DNA from: Acanthochromis polyacanthus | Taxonomy: Eukaryota > Chordata > Actinopteri > Pomacentridae | DNA length: 64,000 nucleotides | Reading direction: 5' to 3' | NCBI RefSeq assembly: GCF_021347895.1 | Contig: NC_067116.1 | Coordinates: forward strand, 38,087,677-38,151,676 | Part shown: positions 1 to 12,149 of the stretch, in pieces | Layout: each line of letters starts with the position of its first letter | Numbering within the stretch: position 1 is the stretch's first letter | The notes under the pieces: generated by a model | What the model saw: the letters and a program-made list of their open reading frames with translations, nothing else | Told to the model about the DNA's origin: nothing | Databases searched by the model: none | Program-made: the position numbers and the translations under genes

Positions 1-3000
1 TACCAGGTAATGTCACCCTGTGCTTTGTTTGCAGATTTCAGGCTTTAAGTGGATGGCATCAGACACTATAAATTGCATTAAACATGTCTATTAATCTGGT
101 GTTCACAAATATAATACATAGATAGTTAAACTAGAAGTATGAATAATTTCTGAGTCATTACACCCTCCTCAGGGGTTTGCATGGGAAGCGTTGCAGTCTT
201 CAGATAAGTCCCAAACCACATATAAGTGGACTATGAAACTCTTAACAGCAAGTCCGTTTTGTTGCTAACCTGGCATTCCCACTATCTCACTTCAGTACCA
301 GAAGTGCTGCAGAATATTGGAAGCATCATTAAAATTGATCAAACTGTGCAATCAACTGTAATTTCTGTTTAGCTGCTTTTCAGATGTTAATCTGAATGTG
401 AAACTTATTAGATTGTCATACACAGTGTAGTTTGATAAATCATGTAATAGTTAGTGAAATGAAGAAAAAAAAACTCAAGATGGTCCCTTTGTATAAAAAC
501 CGGTTTGTCATCTCGTGTGCATGTGTCGATGGTGACACAAATGATGCATTCAGGCAGCTTTGGGTGCTTTTTAAACCTGGTATTGACCTCGACAATTTAC
601 TCTGTGCTGAAAGTTCATAGTAAATAAGTGACTGTGATTTTCTTTCTTTTGTAGGGCATTGTTTCTCCTTAGTAAAGGAATGGTGAGTCTTTTGTTATAC
701 TTTTGCTTTGTTAGTGTTGTTACACAATAGTAGCATAACCACTTGCAAACCTTAGATATAGCAATAGATGACGCCTTCATATACAGCAGTAATTACCATG
801 TTAGTTTAAAAAAAACACAGTATAAACAGCGAAAGTATTTTTTGCTCTGTTTTGATCGTTGAAATGTTCTCTAATCTTCTAGTTGCTGCTAATGGAGAGG
901 AAGCTTGGGGAGGTGCATCCTCTTCTCACACTGTGCGGAACTATAGTGGAAAACTGGCAGGGAAACCCAATCCAGAAGGAGTCTCTGAGGGTTTTCTTCC
1001 TAGTGCTACAGGTCACACACTACCTGGATGCTGGGCAGGTAGGAAATCCAGTGTAGAAGAGTTATACTCGATAACATTTTTGATCAGCATGCATTCATAT
1101 TTTGATTTCAGGGATATAGGGAGGATGTCTGTGTGTAGGAAGCTAACAGGAGGTAATATCGGATTGATTCCGATGTTTGTGTGTGTCTTCAGGTGAAGAG
1201 CGTGAAGCCGTGTCTGAAGCAGCTGCAGCAGTGCATCCAGACCATCTCTACACTCCACGATGATGAGATTCTGCCCAGCAACCCAGCTGATCTCTTCCAC
1301 TGGCTGCCCAAGGAGCACATGTGTGTCCTTGTATATTTGGTAATACCGCTTTTCTTCCTCCCTCGCTTCAAAAGACCTTAAAAGTTGCAATATCTAAAAG
1401 TTAAAGCATGGCAATCACAGGCTGAGGTCACATAACTGTCTCAGAAGCATTAATTCTGTTTAGAATAATAGCACACACTAGATTGTCCAACTTACTACCA
1501 CAGCCTTTCTTTTTGTTTACCTTTGAGGTTGCATGTAAGGTGCATCTTATGTCTTTGTAATAAACGCCAACCATCGTAGCTACAGAGTTGCAAAGATTCA
1601 ATTACAGTGGGGGCCTTAAACCCCTGCCTCTCACTAGTACAGTCATATGCTGTGTTTGAGAAATCATACAAGTTTCTTTTTTTTCTTAAATGCACTTTTT
1701 CGGAATTGTTTTAAAATGTTCATGTTTATTTCATCGTGTTACAGGTGACAGTCATGCACTCCATGCAAGCAGGCTATCTGGAGAAAGCTCAGAAGTACAC
1801 AGACAAGGCTCTTATGCAACTAGAGAAACTAAAAAGTGAGTTCAAATTTTACATCTTGGCTGATCATGTGAACTGAGGCTATGCTTTTTAAACTGTGAAA
1901 CAAATCTTTTTGCATCGCCTGTGTTGCTACATTTAAAAAACAATATATTTCTCTATTGTTGTAGTGTTGGACTGCAGCCCCATCCTCTCTACCTTTCAAG
2001 TCATTCTACTGGAGCACATCATCATGTGCCGACTCGTCACGGGCCACAAGGCCACAGCATTACAAGAGGTACATTGTGTCTGTTTCCATGGCCGTTTATT
2101 GACTTTTATTGTGTTTAAGGGTGGAGCATGCACTCGTAATGCAATACACTTTTTGTGAAATTCGACAAATTTTAACAGATGCAGGGACTGCGGGAATGAG
2201 AGGGACAGTAAACCTGGACAGCAGGCTATTCTTACCTCGCTAAACGTCAATAGTATTGCTCCAGATTTACAGACTTCCCCTTTATTTTGTGACATCATAA
2301 AAAAAAATAAATCAAGCCTGAAAGCTTAGCTCTGTTTCATTTCACAAAAATGGAATTTGCATGCTTAAATGAGCTTGTGGAATTAAGGTCGGTTAACTGT
2401 TTGTTCTTTCTGTCCAGATCTCACAGGTGTGTCAGCTGTGCCAACAGTCCCCCAGGTTATTCACCAACCATGCTGCTCAGCTTCACACTCTATTAGTGAG
2501 TATTTCAGCCGAAGCCTTTTGTAAAAGTAATATAGCTGCGTTTGATTATGTGAAAGTGATCAGGGTTACAGCAGTATCTAAGACAAACAACACCGTTTCA
2601 AAACATGGTCACACACGCAAATAACACTAAAAATAGGAATTGTTTTGAAATTTTTTAATCATCCCAAAGTTCTACCAGTTCTTCTTGAGAAAACTGTTAC
2701 ACTGATGAAATCACACTTCAAAGGAGTTCCTTAAATTTTTAGGGGATAAATACAAAACAAAAGTGAGAACAGTAAGAAAATAGTTTGAATTACGTTTGTT
2801 CTGCATTGATAAACAAGCATTTATCTTGTTTGTGGATGAAAATAAACTAAAATTCATGAAAAAGCCTTAACTAACCTTTTAAATTATGAACCTAACTAGA
2901 ACTAAATAAAAAGGTAAAACACCAAAGCAGACAGCTGCCATAGAAGCTGTATCTATGCCAAGTGCATTCTCTAAACAAATTAATTATATCCCTGATTTGT

Positions 3001-3544
3001 TGAGAAATTGATGTCTCTGATTGTTAGCCTAATGTCTTCTCTTGTCCTTCTCTTATTCCAGGGTCTGTACTGTATCTCTGTGAACTGCATGGATAATGCA
3101 GAGGCACAGTTCACCACAGCCCTGCGGGTGAGTGCACGGTGATTTCGCTTCATCCTCATACTGTTACTGTTCTCGTCTCATTTTCTCTCTTCTTCTACTC
3201 TTATGTGCCAGCCGCTGTTTCCTCTTGACTCAAGCATGTTAAAATTGCTCTTTGTGTTCCAGCTCACCACACACCAGGAACTGTGGACGTACATTGTAAC
3301 CAACTTGGCCAGTGTCTACATAAGGGAAGGAAACCGACACCAGGAGGTTAGTTAAGTAATGATGGGTCCCATTTCCAAATTACAACTAGAAATGCAGTGA
3401 CCCACTTCTAAACTAAGTGGTTAATGTGTTTATTCGTGTTTGTAGTTTACTTCTTTTCAGTACCTGACCATTAAATCAGCATGGAAAATGGCCTAGGACA
3501 ATTACATCTGTGTGTGTGTGTGTATACATATATAGAGAGTGGCA

Positions 3545-3582
<38 letters not shown>

Positions 3583-6500
3583 CCAAAGACTAACAAGAAA
3601 TAGTTGTAGAAATATCAGATATGATTGGTATTGCCTAAAAATGGTTGCAATGACATGCCATGTCCACCAGAGAGCACTAACAAGTTCATGTTTCATACGT
3701 AAAATGCCCCACTCATTTCTAATTTAAAAAAAATAAATGTATGTATGTGATCCTTATCTTGGTTTTAAGAACAGAGCAAGAGTTTTCATGGATATAAGCA
3801 AGAACCATCATTTAAATAAAACCATTACGAATAGATGTAAATCTTAACCAACTACTGTTTTATTTCCTCTCCAGCTGTACAGCCTTCTAGAGAGAATAAA
3901 CCCAGACCATAATTTCCCAGTAAGGTAAGATGGCATAAGAGTTTTACAGTTTGTATATGTAACACCAGACATGCTATTAAAGCAAAGAATTTTGATCCAG
4001 TTATTAAATATCCAACCGCTGACTTTGCTTGGATTCAGCTCCCATTGCCTGCGCGCTGCCGCCTTCTACATCAGGGGACTCCTGTCCTTCTTTCAAGGAC
4101 GCTACAATGAGGCAAAGTAAGATGAATGTCATATTGTTTAATGCAAACACACCAACAGATCCACTCTGCACTTCTACATAATTCCGTTTGTGTTGCAGAC
4201 GTTTCCTAAGAGAAACCCTGAAGATGTCCAACGCTGAGGATCTGAACAGACTGACCGCCTGCTCTCTGGTTCTGCTTGGACACATTTTCTACGTACTGGG
4301 CAACCACAGAGTAAGACTGAATATCTTGCAAATAAGGTTGACGCTCACACTAAAGCTAATTTGACTTTCACTTAGAACAACTGGACCATGAACAGGAAGG
4401 AAGAACAGGGTCACATCTTTTCTATAGTTGAAGACTAAATGTTTTGCTTGGCCAACCTTCTTCACCTCTTTTGATGCGTGACTGGGGCCTCATTTATGAG
4501 ACTTATTATACATACTGCTTAAAATAGAAGTGCAGTGTTGTAATGAAACATCCAGATTCATAAAACTACCCATATAATTACCTTAAATAGTCAATGAAGT
4601 TGGTCAGACTTGCATGAATATTGGCCTCATGTCCTGTCAATGAACCTTTGGTTAACGAGGGTTCTGTTGGTCAGCACAGAAATGCATGTGATGCAGTGTG
4701 TTAGATGAGGCAAAGCAAAACGACGAGCAGAGACGGACTTCAAGATACATATGAATATTTTAAAGTATCGAATAAATGATTCAGTAATTTGTGGCCATCT
4801 CTGCACTGAGCATGGTTGCAGGCAGGTTCTTCCCTGACAGATGATTGTAGCTACACCAGTCGTATGTTTTATGTCATTTTCTGGAAGAAATTGTTCATTT
4901 GTGTTGAATAGTTGATTTCTGTGCACAAATGAATTGAGAAGCACTAATTACTCTTGTACACCTGAATGATACAAACATGTAACTCTGATTTTTGTATGGC
5001 TGACTGGAAAGCAGCATATTTTAACACCATTTAAATTTTCTGCATGTCTATAAATGAGAATCTGTGTTTGTAATGACCTGTAACCGATCCCTGAAAACGC
5101 TCTCTGTTCTCCTTAGGAAAGCAACAACATGGTTGTACCTGCCATGCAGCTGGCCAGCAAGATCCCTGACATGTCTGTTCAGCTCTGGTCTTCAGCACTA
5201 TTGAAAGGTGTGTAATTATTCTTTCCATCATCCCAGTAAAACATTATTTACGCTCTCTTCATTCGACTTAACACTCAAATTAAAAGCTTTGCAGACGTTC
5301 TGCTGTGAGTGAATAAAAGTTGGCAATACATTTCTTATTTTAGAACAAAATTTCTTAACCCTCAAGCAGTGTCTAGCCTTTTTTTTTGTTTATTTGTTTG
5401 TTGCTCCCAGCACAGTTTTACTCACTGTGGGCTCATTTACAACTGCAATAAAGAAATTCTGTACTGCTATGGAAACAACTCCACAACAGCTAGAAGTAGA
5501 CAGAAGTTGAAAGTATTTTTTGCAAATTGTATGACTTTAGATCATTTTTAAAAAAGAACAAAAGAATTTCTTTGATTTATTTCAACAGAATTTGATGAAC
5601 ATGCTCATTTCAGATTTTTTATCAAATTCCGTTGAAATAAATCAAAGAAATTCTTTGATTTATTTCAACAGAATTTGAACATGCTCATTTCAGATTTTTA
5701 ACAATTTTCCAACTCCCCATAGGTGTTGGCAATATTGGAAAAAATAGTGACTGCACACACTTTAGTTACTTTACTGAGATGTTTAATTTGTTTCCATACT
5801 GGTCTCCTATCTGCTCTGTTTAAGCATTCAGCCCATTTCAGTGGAAAAATCCCTGAATTTTTGCCACTTGAGTCTTAGTCCGAGCTGAGTCACTAGAAGA
5901 ACAAGAAGTGCAGAATTCTTTTACAGAATCTGGTTAGTTCAAACTGTTGTTTTTGGCAGATTTTTCAATCAACCACGTAGAATAAAGGGATTTTGATGAA
6001 GTGTTGTTATTTTAAGCACTCCTTTGGTTAGGTTTCTACACAGATGAGTAGTTCAAGGACCAGATGATTGGATGGATGGATACTTTATTGATCCCACAGC
6101 GGGGACATTTTTAGTGTTATAGCAGCAAATACAAAAACCAGAAAAGCCGTACATTTTGGGAGTTTCTACAGTTTCTGGCTCTGACAAATGGTGTCTTTTT
6201 CCTCTTTTAAAATCTGCTTTTTTAAAAACCTGTAGATAGGTTTTAATTTTCAGAGGGTGAAGATACAAGCTGTGTTTGTAGTCTCTGACCATGTGTTCTG
6301 CTCGTAGATTTGAACAAGGCTCTTGGGAACACCATGGATGCTCATGAAGCAGCGCAGATGCACCAGAACTTCTCCCAGCAGCTGCTCCAGGACCACATCG
6401 CTGCCTGCAGCCTCCCTGAGCATAACCTCATCAGTGTATGTGTCATACTTGACCAGTTTTCACTCTAGTGTCATATGGATTCACATGTTTACACTGGTTT

Positions 6501-6626
6501 ATTCTGTGTTTTTGAGTGCTCTGATTAGAGTGTGTCTTGTCTGTTTTTCAGTGGACTGATGGCCCTCCACCTGTCCAGATCCAAGCCCAGAATGGCCCGA
6601 CCACCAGCCTTGCAAGCCTGCTATGA
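1..6626 (+). CDS. mau2: MAU2 / SCC4 cohesin loader subunit (C-terminal ~430 codons; 5-prime part outside window)
   Basis: MAU2 pairs with NIPBL (SCC2) to load cohesin onto chromatin in the nucleus; family members form a TPR superhelix gripping the NIPBL N-terminus. Coding exons read here: 1-6 (partial), 655-682, 883-1038, 1193-1339, 1745-1835, 1965-2068, 2418-2495, 3062-3127, 3263-3346, 3875-3924, 4039-4116, 4199-4310, 5117-5207, 6308-6435, 6552-6626. Every junction is GT-AG and all phases fit, giving one open reading of about 430 residues. It matches vertebrate MAU2 nearly residue for residue: exon 883-1038 contains [17 protein letters not shown], exon 1193-1339 contains [20 protein letters not shown], and the C-terminus ends TSLASLL. 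The human protein is about 613 aa, so roughly the first 180 residues and the promoter lie upstream. The whole segment is helical-repeat (TPR) sequence without catalytic residues. The only oddity is the 28-nt exon at 655-682. Identity is very secure; exon edges follow from phase and homology. Confidence 0.96.
3509..3582. repeat. Compound microsatellite (TG)n then (TA)n inside a mau2 intron
   Basis: A (TG) run at 3509-3522 is followed by a (TA) run at about 3548-3579. The TA block is bounded by CTGA on the left and TCAG on the right, so 3545-3582 is a perfect 38-bp palindrome able to extrude as a hairpin. Confidence 0.85.
5562..5700. repeat. Direct repeat with an inverted copy between (intron of mau2)
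   Basis: A unit of about 57 bp starting AAGAATTTCTTTGATTTATT occurs at 5562-5618 and again from about 5643 to 5699, differing mainly by a 3-bp gap. Part of the unit (5564-5596) is also present in inverted form at about 5619-5652, so the block can fold into a long hairpin. It looks like a local duplication-inversion or a MITE-derived unit. Confidence 0.75.
6068..6290 (-). mobile_element. Non-LTR retrotransposon 3-prime fragment (minus strand) in mau2 intron
   Basis: The left edge has GGATGGATGGA followed by TACTTTATTGATCCCACAGC. Read on the minus strand this is a GATCAATAAAGTA tail ending in (ATCC)n, the usual 3-prime end of fish LINE elements of the Rex/L2 type. The body to the right is not recognisable as coding, so the right boundary is uncertain. 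Confidence 0.5.
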
Positions 6627-7880
6627 GGAGCCTCCTGTCTCGCTTATGGCTGTAGCTGGTAATTTATCACAAGCAGCAAACTGATGCCTAACAACCTGCT
6701 ATCCAGACCACTGTAGCTTCAAAGGATCTTAACAGGTGACAGTTGGGCCTCCACTTGATTAGTTTGTCAAGATTTCTTCCTGATTGTCTGCTATTGCATT
6801 TTTAAACATTGTAAAGCAATTGCAGCTGCTGTTGTACATGTATTTCACGCTCTCTGATGGTAAGGACACTCGTGGGGCACAGAGGCAGGGCTGGACTCGT
6901 GATTGGAGGAGTGAAGGACACATGGCAATGTATAAAAAGGGCTTCTTTGCCTCAGATATAAAGAAGCCTTTGCTATGTTTGCCAGGAATCTTTTCCATTT
7001 ACTGGAAAAACAACGGGGTTAGATAGGGGGAGTGGGAGAGGGCAGTAAAGAAATGTAGAAGAAATTAATTTATTCATGTTGCTATTTTTGTAACTGTTGG
7101 TAAATATTTTACATCTTGCCTTTTTTGTATGGATGCTCTTTTTTCATGCATGGAAGTTACTGAGTGGACTCCCTGTACAATAGTTTCTCACCTGGGTTGC
7201 TAACAATAAATTCATGGTAGATATGTTTTTTGCACAAAATCCATAGTAGGAAAGAAAATAGAGACTTCTTGTAATTTATTTTCACAGAATAATAATTGAA
7301 ATGTTTCGTTCTACAAATTGGCAGTGTACATTGTTTTGGGATAGTGCAGAAGATGCCTCTGTTCAGCAAACTTTCAATACTTCTGGAATTTCTATCATTT
7401 GGTGGCTGTAAGAGTTGTAGCCTCCCTTTATAAACTCACATTTAACTGATATATTTTTTCAGGTTCCGTAATATATGAATTCCTGTTGATGTATTACTTT
7501 TTACAAATCATGTTTAGACTTTTGGAGGCTTTCAATAATCTTCAGATATCGGGGGGGGAAAAAAAGAATTTATTTTATTTTGTTATATTTTAATTTGTCT
7601 TGATAGTTCTACTAAATGGTTTCTTCACAGTATGTTTGTATAGATTTGCCACTCGTTGAACCTTTATTGTACAGTGACATTTTATAAAGTCAATTTAGTA
7701 AAAGTGTGATATGTATTATTTTAGCTATCCTATGTAGGTATCTCTACGCTTGGTATTTAAAGCACTCTGTAAGGACACAGTTTCAGCTTGAGTACTAGCC
7801 ATATTCTATCCAATGCCTATGTTTTTAATTCTTACATTGTTTTCAATAATTTTCCAATAAAAATATGATTGAAATTTTGT
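6627..7880 (+). other. mau2: mau2 3-prime UTR with polyadenylation signal
   Basis: This non-coding stretch follows the mau2 TGA stop. AATAAA hexamers occur at 7205-7210 and 7856-7861. The second is followed by an AT-rich then G/T-rich stretch, so transcript cleavage near 7875-7885 is the likeliest end, with a possible shorter form near 7230. The extent is inferred from signals only. Confidence 0.6.
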
Positions 7881-8267
7881 AATTTGGGGGTCTGTATTCG
7901 TTGGAGAAATTCTTTTAGTTAGACACCCACTGTCTACGTTAACAAGTCCAAAAAACTGGCTTTTTGTTCTGGTAACGCCCTCTGGACATGGTGAATACAG
8001 CAAAATAACAGGGTGGAAAAAACTGAATACCAGTAGCTCTATGTCATATAATTTATTAGCTAGTAGCTACTAACTACAATGATAGGGGGGAAAAAAAGTC
8101 AGTGCGGCGCATGTTTTACAAGTAACCTTTAGGTGGTGCCAGATTTTTCAGTCTAGTATAGCTGTAATTGCATTGTTAGTCTAAATGTGCACTCTTAGTT
8201 GTGTTTTAGGATTTTGTTGTAATATACTTAAACTTTTTGCATTCGTTAGAGAAAAAAATGAATTTAT
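7881..8267. other. Intergenic, nothing recognised
   Basis: AT-rich sequence downstream of mau2 with short homopolymer runs. No ORF, repeat end or RNA gene could be supported. Confidence 0.6.
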
Positions 8268-8359
8268 TTAACCCTTTGATACACAAAATGAATCAAAAGT
8301 GACCCAAATCCAATGGAAAATGGTTATCTCCTAGCCCACACTGTGCATCAAAGGGTTAA
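8268..8359. mobile_element. 84-bp piggyBac-type mini-MITE with TTAA duplication
   Basis: Termini are CCCTTTGATACACA (8272-8285) and TGTGCATCAAAGGG (8342-8355), inverted repeats with 13 of 14 matches. They are flanked directly by TTAA at 8268-8271 and 8356-8359. A TTAA target site and CCCT-starting ends are the hallmarks of the piggyBac superfamily. At 84 bp it has no coding capacity and would need a transposase supplied in trans. The interior carries TGAATCAAAAGTGACCC, echoed in the element at 62077. Confidence 0.75.
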
Positions 8360-8509
8360 TAAAATGTATTTTATATTATAACCATGTAAGGGCTTGTAAT
8401 TGATTATATACCGTGTTTCCAAAATAGTGATACATTTTTCCTTTATTGATGCAAATGTTGAAATAGTACATAATTCATTTAAAATTAATTACTTATATTT
8501 GCAATGAAT

Positions 8510-8838
8510 AATTGCAGCAAGAAGATCCCCGGTTCAAATCCCGGCCTGGGATCTTTCTGCATGGAGTTTGCATGTTCTCCCTGTGCATGCGTGGGTTTTC
8601 TCCGGGTACTCCGGCTTCCTCCCACAGTCCAAAAATATGCTGAGGTTAATTGGTTACTCTAAATTGCCCGTAGATGTGAATGCGAGTGTGATTGTTTGTC
8701 TGTATATGTAGCCCTGTGACAGACTGGTGACCTGTCCAGGGTGTCCCCTGCCTTCACCCGAGTCAGCTGGGATAGGCTCCAGCACCCCCCGTGACCCTAG
8801 TGAGGATAAAGCGGTATATAGAGAATGGATGGATGGAT
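8510..8838 (+). mobile_element. tRNA-derived SINE, V-SINE-like
   Basis: The head contains a pol III B-box-like GGTTCAAATCC at 8531-8541 inside a tRNA-like arm, but the A box is missing, so it is 5-prime truncated. It is followed by the strongly conserved fish SINE body (GGCTTCCTCCCACAGTCC, TAATTGGTTACTCTAAATTG, GCTGGGATAGGCTCCAGC) and ends in the simple repeat GGATGGATGGAT. The central block matches my memory of the V-SINE superfamily of vertebrates; a search of a repeat library would settle the subfamily. Confidence 0.85.
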
Positions 8839-9008
8839 TTGCTGCAGTTCTTTTAAGTGAATTTGCTTCATAATAGAAGGATTTTGGATCTGGACTAAGA
8901 ACTGGAAATGCAGTAGCTCGGTAAAACTGGGTTAAAATTGATTTTTATCTAAAAAGCGGGTTGGTCCCACTGGAATATCTGCACCTATAGGATCTGGTAA
9001 CATACATT

Positions 9009-9910
9009 TTGTGGCACCTGTATCTAAGTTTAATCATCTTATCTAGTCCCAAAGCATCCGAAATAAGCCTCCCACACTCCTTTTTTTTAGGTCATATAAG
9101 ACGAGTAGTCTGTTCGCTTCATTCTCACTGGAGAAGCTTTTATTTGAACCCTTCAGAAATACCTTTAATAAGCAATTTGAGGTCTGTGTGGAGCAGTAAA
9201 CTATGTCTACTCTTGTCCCTCCATGTATCCTCTGGGGTTAATACTGCACAAACACAAACCATGGCACCAACTTGGTGTGTGGAGCTGTCCGAGTGGCAAG
9301 GACCTTTGTTCCTACATCAATTTCTGCACCTGTTCTGTGAGTTCATGCTAAAGGTGCTTGCTCCCCTGCCTTCTTTGTTGCGTGTAGCAGACCTCACGGA
9401 GCAATTGGAGTCAGGGGGAAAAACTTTAGAGCACTCGTTCAGAAGCAACAGATGGCCTGCACTATTATCTCCCTGGTTTGAACCTCTACAAGGTCTCTGT
9501 GGGTGGTAAACTGACATTCAGTGGTGATTATTATAAATTCAGCCTGAGCAGGTCTGCAACAACAAAAGGAGAGCCGCAGAAATTCCCACAACAGCAGCAC
9601 AGTGTCAACAGAAGTGGCCCAGATAGTCGAGCTTTGTCACATGATGTGTTTGTGTTTCTTGGTGTACTTCAAGAGCTGGCTGAGCAGTCGTACCCTGAGG
9701 ACACAGTGTACCGCAGGAACGGACAGGCATTGTGAGGGAGCTGGCAGCAGATACCTGTTGTGGTCAGTACACTGGATGCATACAGAAAGTTTGGCAGCCT
9801 TATCTCTATTGATCCTACAGCCACTACAGGGTCCTCTGTGGTCTGAGGAAAGCCCTGAGGAGATGGTGATGGGGCAGATCCACTGGGATGTTTTTGTAGT
9901 CTGTGAAACG
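9009..9910 (+). other. Unrecognised open stretch between mau2 and gatad2a
   Basis: A stop-free stretch of about 500 nt (9009-9509, no ATG at its start) is followed by another open frame at 9478-9735. The base composition is less AT-rich than the flanks, and LINE 3-prime debris follows immediately. I recognise no domain and see no splice structure tying it to a neighbour. It may be part of an old retroelement or a degraded retrocopy, or chance. Confidence 0.25.
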
Positions 9911-9912
9911 CG

Positions 9913-9975
9913 CATATAGAATAGAATAGAACTTTATTTGTCATTGCAACAAGTACAACGAAATTGCAATATCCG
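9913..9975 (-). mobile_element. LINE 3-prime tail (minus strand)
   Basis: (ATAGA)n is followed by ACTTTATTTGTCATTGCAAC and AGTACAACGAAATTGC. In reverse this is the common fish non-LTR 3-prime end, terminating in an ATTCT simple repeat. Only the tail is recognisable. Confidence 0.55.
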
Positions 9976-10299
9976 TTCAGATATGCTAATCTTGTTTGAT
10001 AGCTTCAGTCTGGGAACAAAAGTATTGTTTTGGGTCATTTTGGAGCCTGTGATACACATTAACATTTAGGAAAGAAACGCAGTAGAAGAAGGCGCACATG
10101 TGTATTAAGTTCTGCAAAATACATAAAAAGTGCACTTGTAAGTCATATAACATGTTGCAATGCTAAATATATCAAAAATATGAGTATAATGATTTAAACA
10201 AATGCTGTAAAATTTCACAAAATTAGGACTGTAACACACAGAATCCAGTAAAACATGTGTGAACAGCCACAGTCAGTAATACAAAGTAAAGCATAAAAT
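9976..10299. other. Intergenic, nothing recognised
   Basis: AT-rich sequence without a supportable ORF or repeat boundary. Confidence 0.5.
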
Positions 10300-10575
10300 G
10301 TATTTCTATTGTTGACTGATTTTTAGATGATTTTCTCCATTAACTGATTAATTGTTTTGGCTATAAAATCTCAGAAAGTGGTGAAAATTTTGAATCTTAA
10401 ATTCTAAGATGACATCCTAAACTCAAAAATATGCAGTTTGCTATCATGCAGGAGTAAATAAACCATAAAATATTCAAATTTGAAAGTCTAAAATTACTGA
10501 CATTTTATTTCTTAAAGAACCATTTAAACTGATTATTCAGTGATCAATAGTAGGTTTGGTAATTTAATCAATGAA
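10300..10575. repeat. Old fish interspersed repeat (unclassified)
   Basis: The order of motifs (ACTGATTAATTGTTTTGGCT, then CTCAGAAAGTGGTGAAAATT, then ATGCAGTTTGCTATCATG, then a closing ACTGATTATTCAGTGATC) resembles a widespread teleost repeat with ATTAATC-like inverted ends. I recall it from several genomes but not its family name. The copy is diverged. Confidence 0.45.
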
Positions 10576-11880
10576 TGCATGATGTTTTGTTCATTACATG
10601 TATTTATATTTGGTAAATAGTTGTATCACAACAGAGAGAGTAAGAGATATGTGTGGTAAAATGCCACTCTGTGTCAAGAAATAGTTATTGACAGTTGCTT
10701 TGTCATTTTTTCGTATTTGGCCTAAAACAAATAAAAAACTAAATTTCTGCCTCAAGCAAGCACACAGTGTCACACAAGCATTTAAATATAGTTCCATTCA
10801 CCAGCTGAGTGTCTCAGGCTGTGGCCCTAAATGTGTCATGAGTAGTCCCACATCTGTTTTTGTTAATTTTTTAAAGAAATGTAAGCATAATATTAATAAT
10901 AATCAAAATAATGTAGCCCTGGCTTTGTTTATCTATCTTTCTGATCATGTTTGAAAGCTCTAGACACGAAAACAACTATTCAAAAACTTTGGGATATTAT
11001 TTCACAGTTCCTAATAGTCTGATTTGTTTACTAAAATCTGATGTTTCTGTTTCACAGTCTTGCAGCAGGATACGTGCAGTGTTCTATATATAAAGTGTGA
11101 CCTTTCTAATCAATAAAATAACGAATAAATTATGACAGCAGGTAGCTAAGTAGCAATGAAAACACGTTTTAATGTTTTATTGCAAGTTGCTGTAGTTAGA
11201 TGAACTATAACTGGACAACAGATGGCATTTCCAATGTTTTCTTTTTTTTTTCCTTGTCAGCAACACAGACAGCAGATTTTGCATAATTATTATTACCTAT
11301 TTATTTATGGGTATTGTGTTATGAGACTTTCACCTATGGGTAAAGTTTTTCTCCTGGCCACCATGAATCTCTTCTCATGGACTATTTACATGGCCAGTCA
11401 ACCAAAATACTATTAAATAACATGAATGCAAACAAGTTTTGTCAAGAAACATCTTTACATATAATTTAAACTTTGTAAATCATCACAAGTAAGACACAAT
11501 TTAAGAGAAACAGGTCGAGGCGCCTGCACTCACTGTGATGTTAGAAAGTGGGATGACCCTACTTTGCCTGTCTCACATTTTATACTAATTTCAAATTGAA
11601 ATAAGTTGAACATGGTGTCATTATCAGGATAAAATCTAATAAACTGATGGCCATGACACTACTTTGACACTAATGTGTCAAAGTACCAACAACACCTCAA
11701 ATGTACTGAGTGTATAAAAGACTGTTAGAAATTATAATGTTTATCTATTTACATACATTCTCATTAAAATTAATTAATTAATCACTATGTTTTTGTTTTT
11801 ACGCTCCTTAATTCTACAGCACTCACCTTGATTAGTCCTAAACGCACCATTGTCCTTACATCTCATCAGTTTGGAAACTT
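10576..11880. other. Intergenic, nothing recognised
   Basis: AT-rich spacer with short homopolymers, for example a T-run near 11242. The ORFs here are short and lack homology or codon structure. Confidence 0.5.
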
Positions 11881-12069
11881 AACATTTCCGAGGTGTGTAT
11901 GAACGCAGCATGACGCCGCCTGTGGTGGCTCATTACATTATCTGGCAACCGGAGTGGCAGCGGACAGAAGAGAGGGTATCCCCGGGATTTTTACACCGAA
12001 GCCAGCTAAGTAATACCACCAAACAACTGAAAATCGCGGGGGAACTCGATAAAGCTCCTCCTAGACTCC
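11880..12069 (+). promoter_or_regulatory. gatad2a: Probable promoter and non-coding first exon of gatad2a
   Basis: The sequence turns CpG-containing here after kilobases of AT-rich spacer. An ideal donor, CTCC|GTAAGT, lies at 12069/12070. The coding exon of gatad2a begins only at 30154 with an acceptor 13 nt before its ATG, so an upstream untranslated exon must exist, and this is the best candidate in the window. The transcription start is not determined. Evidence is composition and one splice site only. Confidence 0.4.
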
Positions 12070-12149
12070 GTAAGTTCGCGGAACGCCGTTCTGCCACCGT
12101 ATAATCTAATTCAGTAATTTATTTTTCAATTAAAATATGACGACGACGG

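Noticed and set aside
4483..4640. Fish repeat edge GGGGCCTCATTTATGAGAC
   Set aside because: It resembles a known repeat start, but the similarity fades within about 30 bp and no second end is visible.
5562..5700. CRISPR-like direct repeats
   Set aside because: Only two copies with an inverted copy between, inside an intron of a vertebrate gene.
8521..8560. Possible tRNA gene
   Set aside because: Only a B-box-like arm is present and the sequence runs straight into a V-SINE body; no A box or full cloverleaf.
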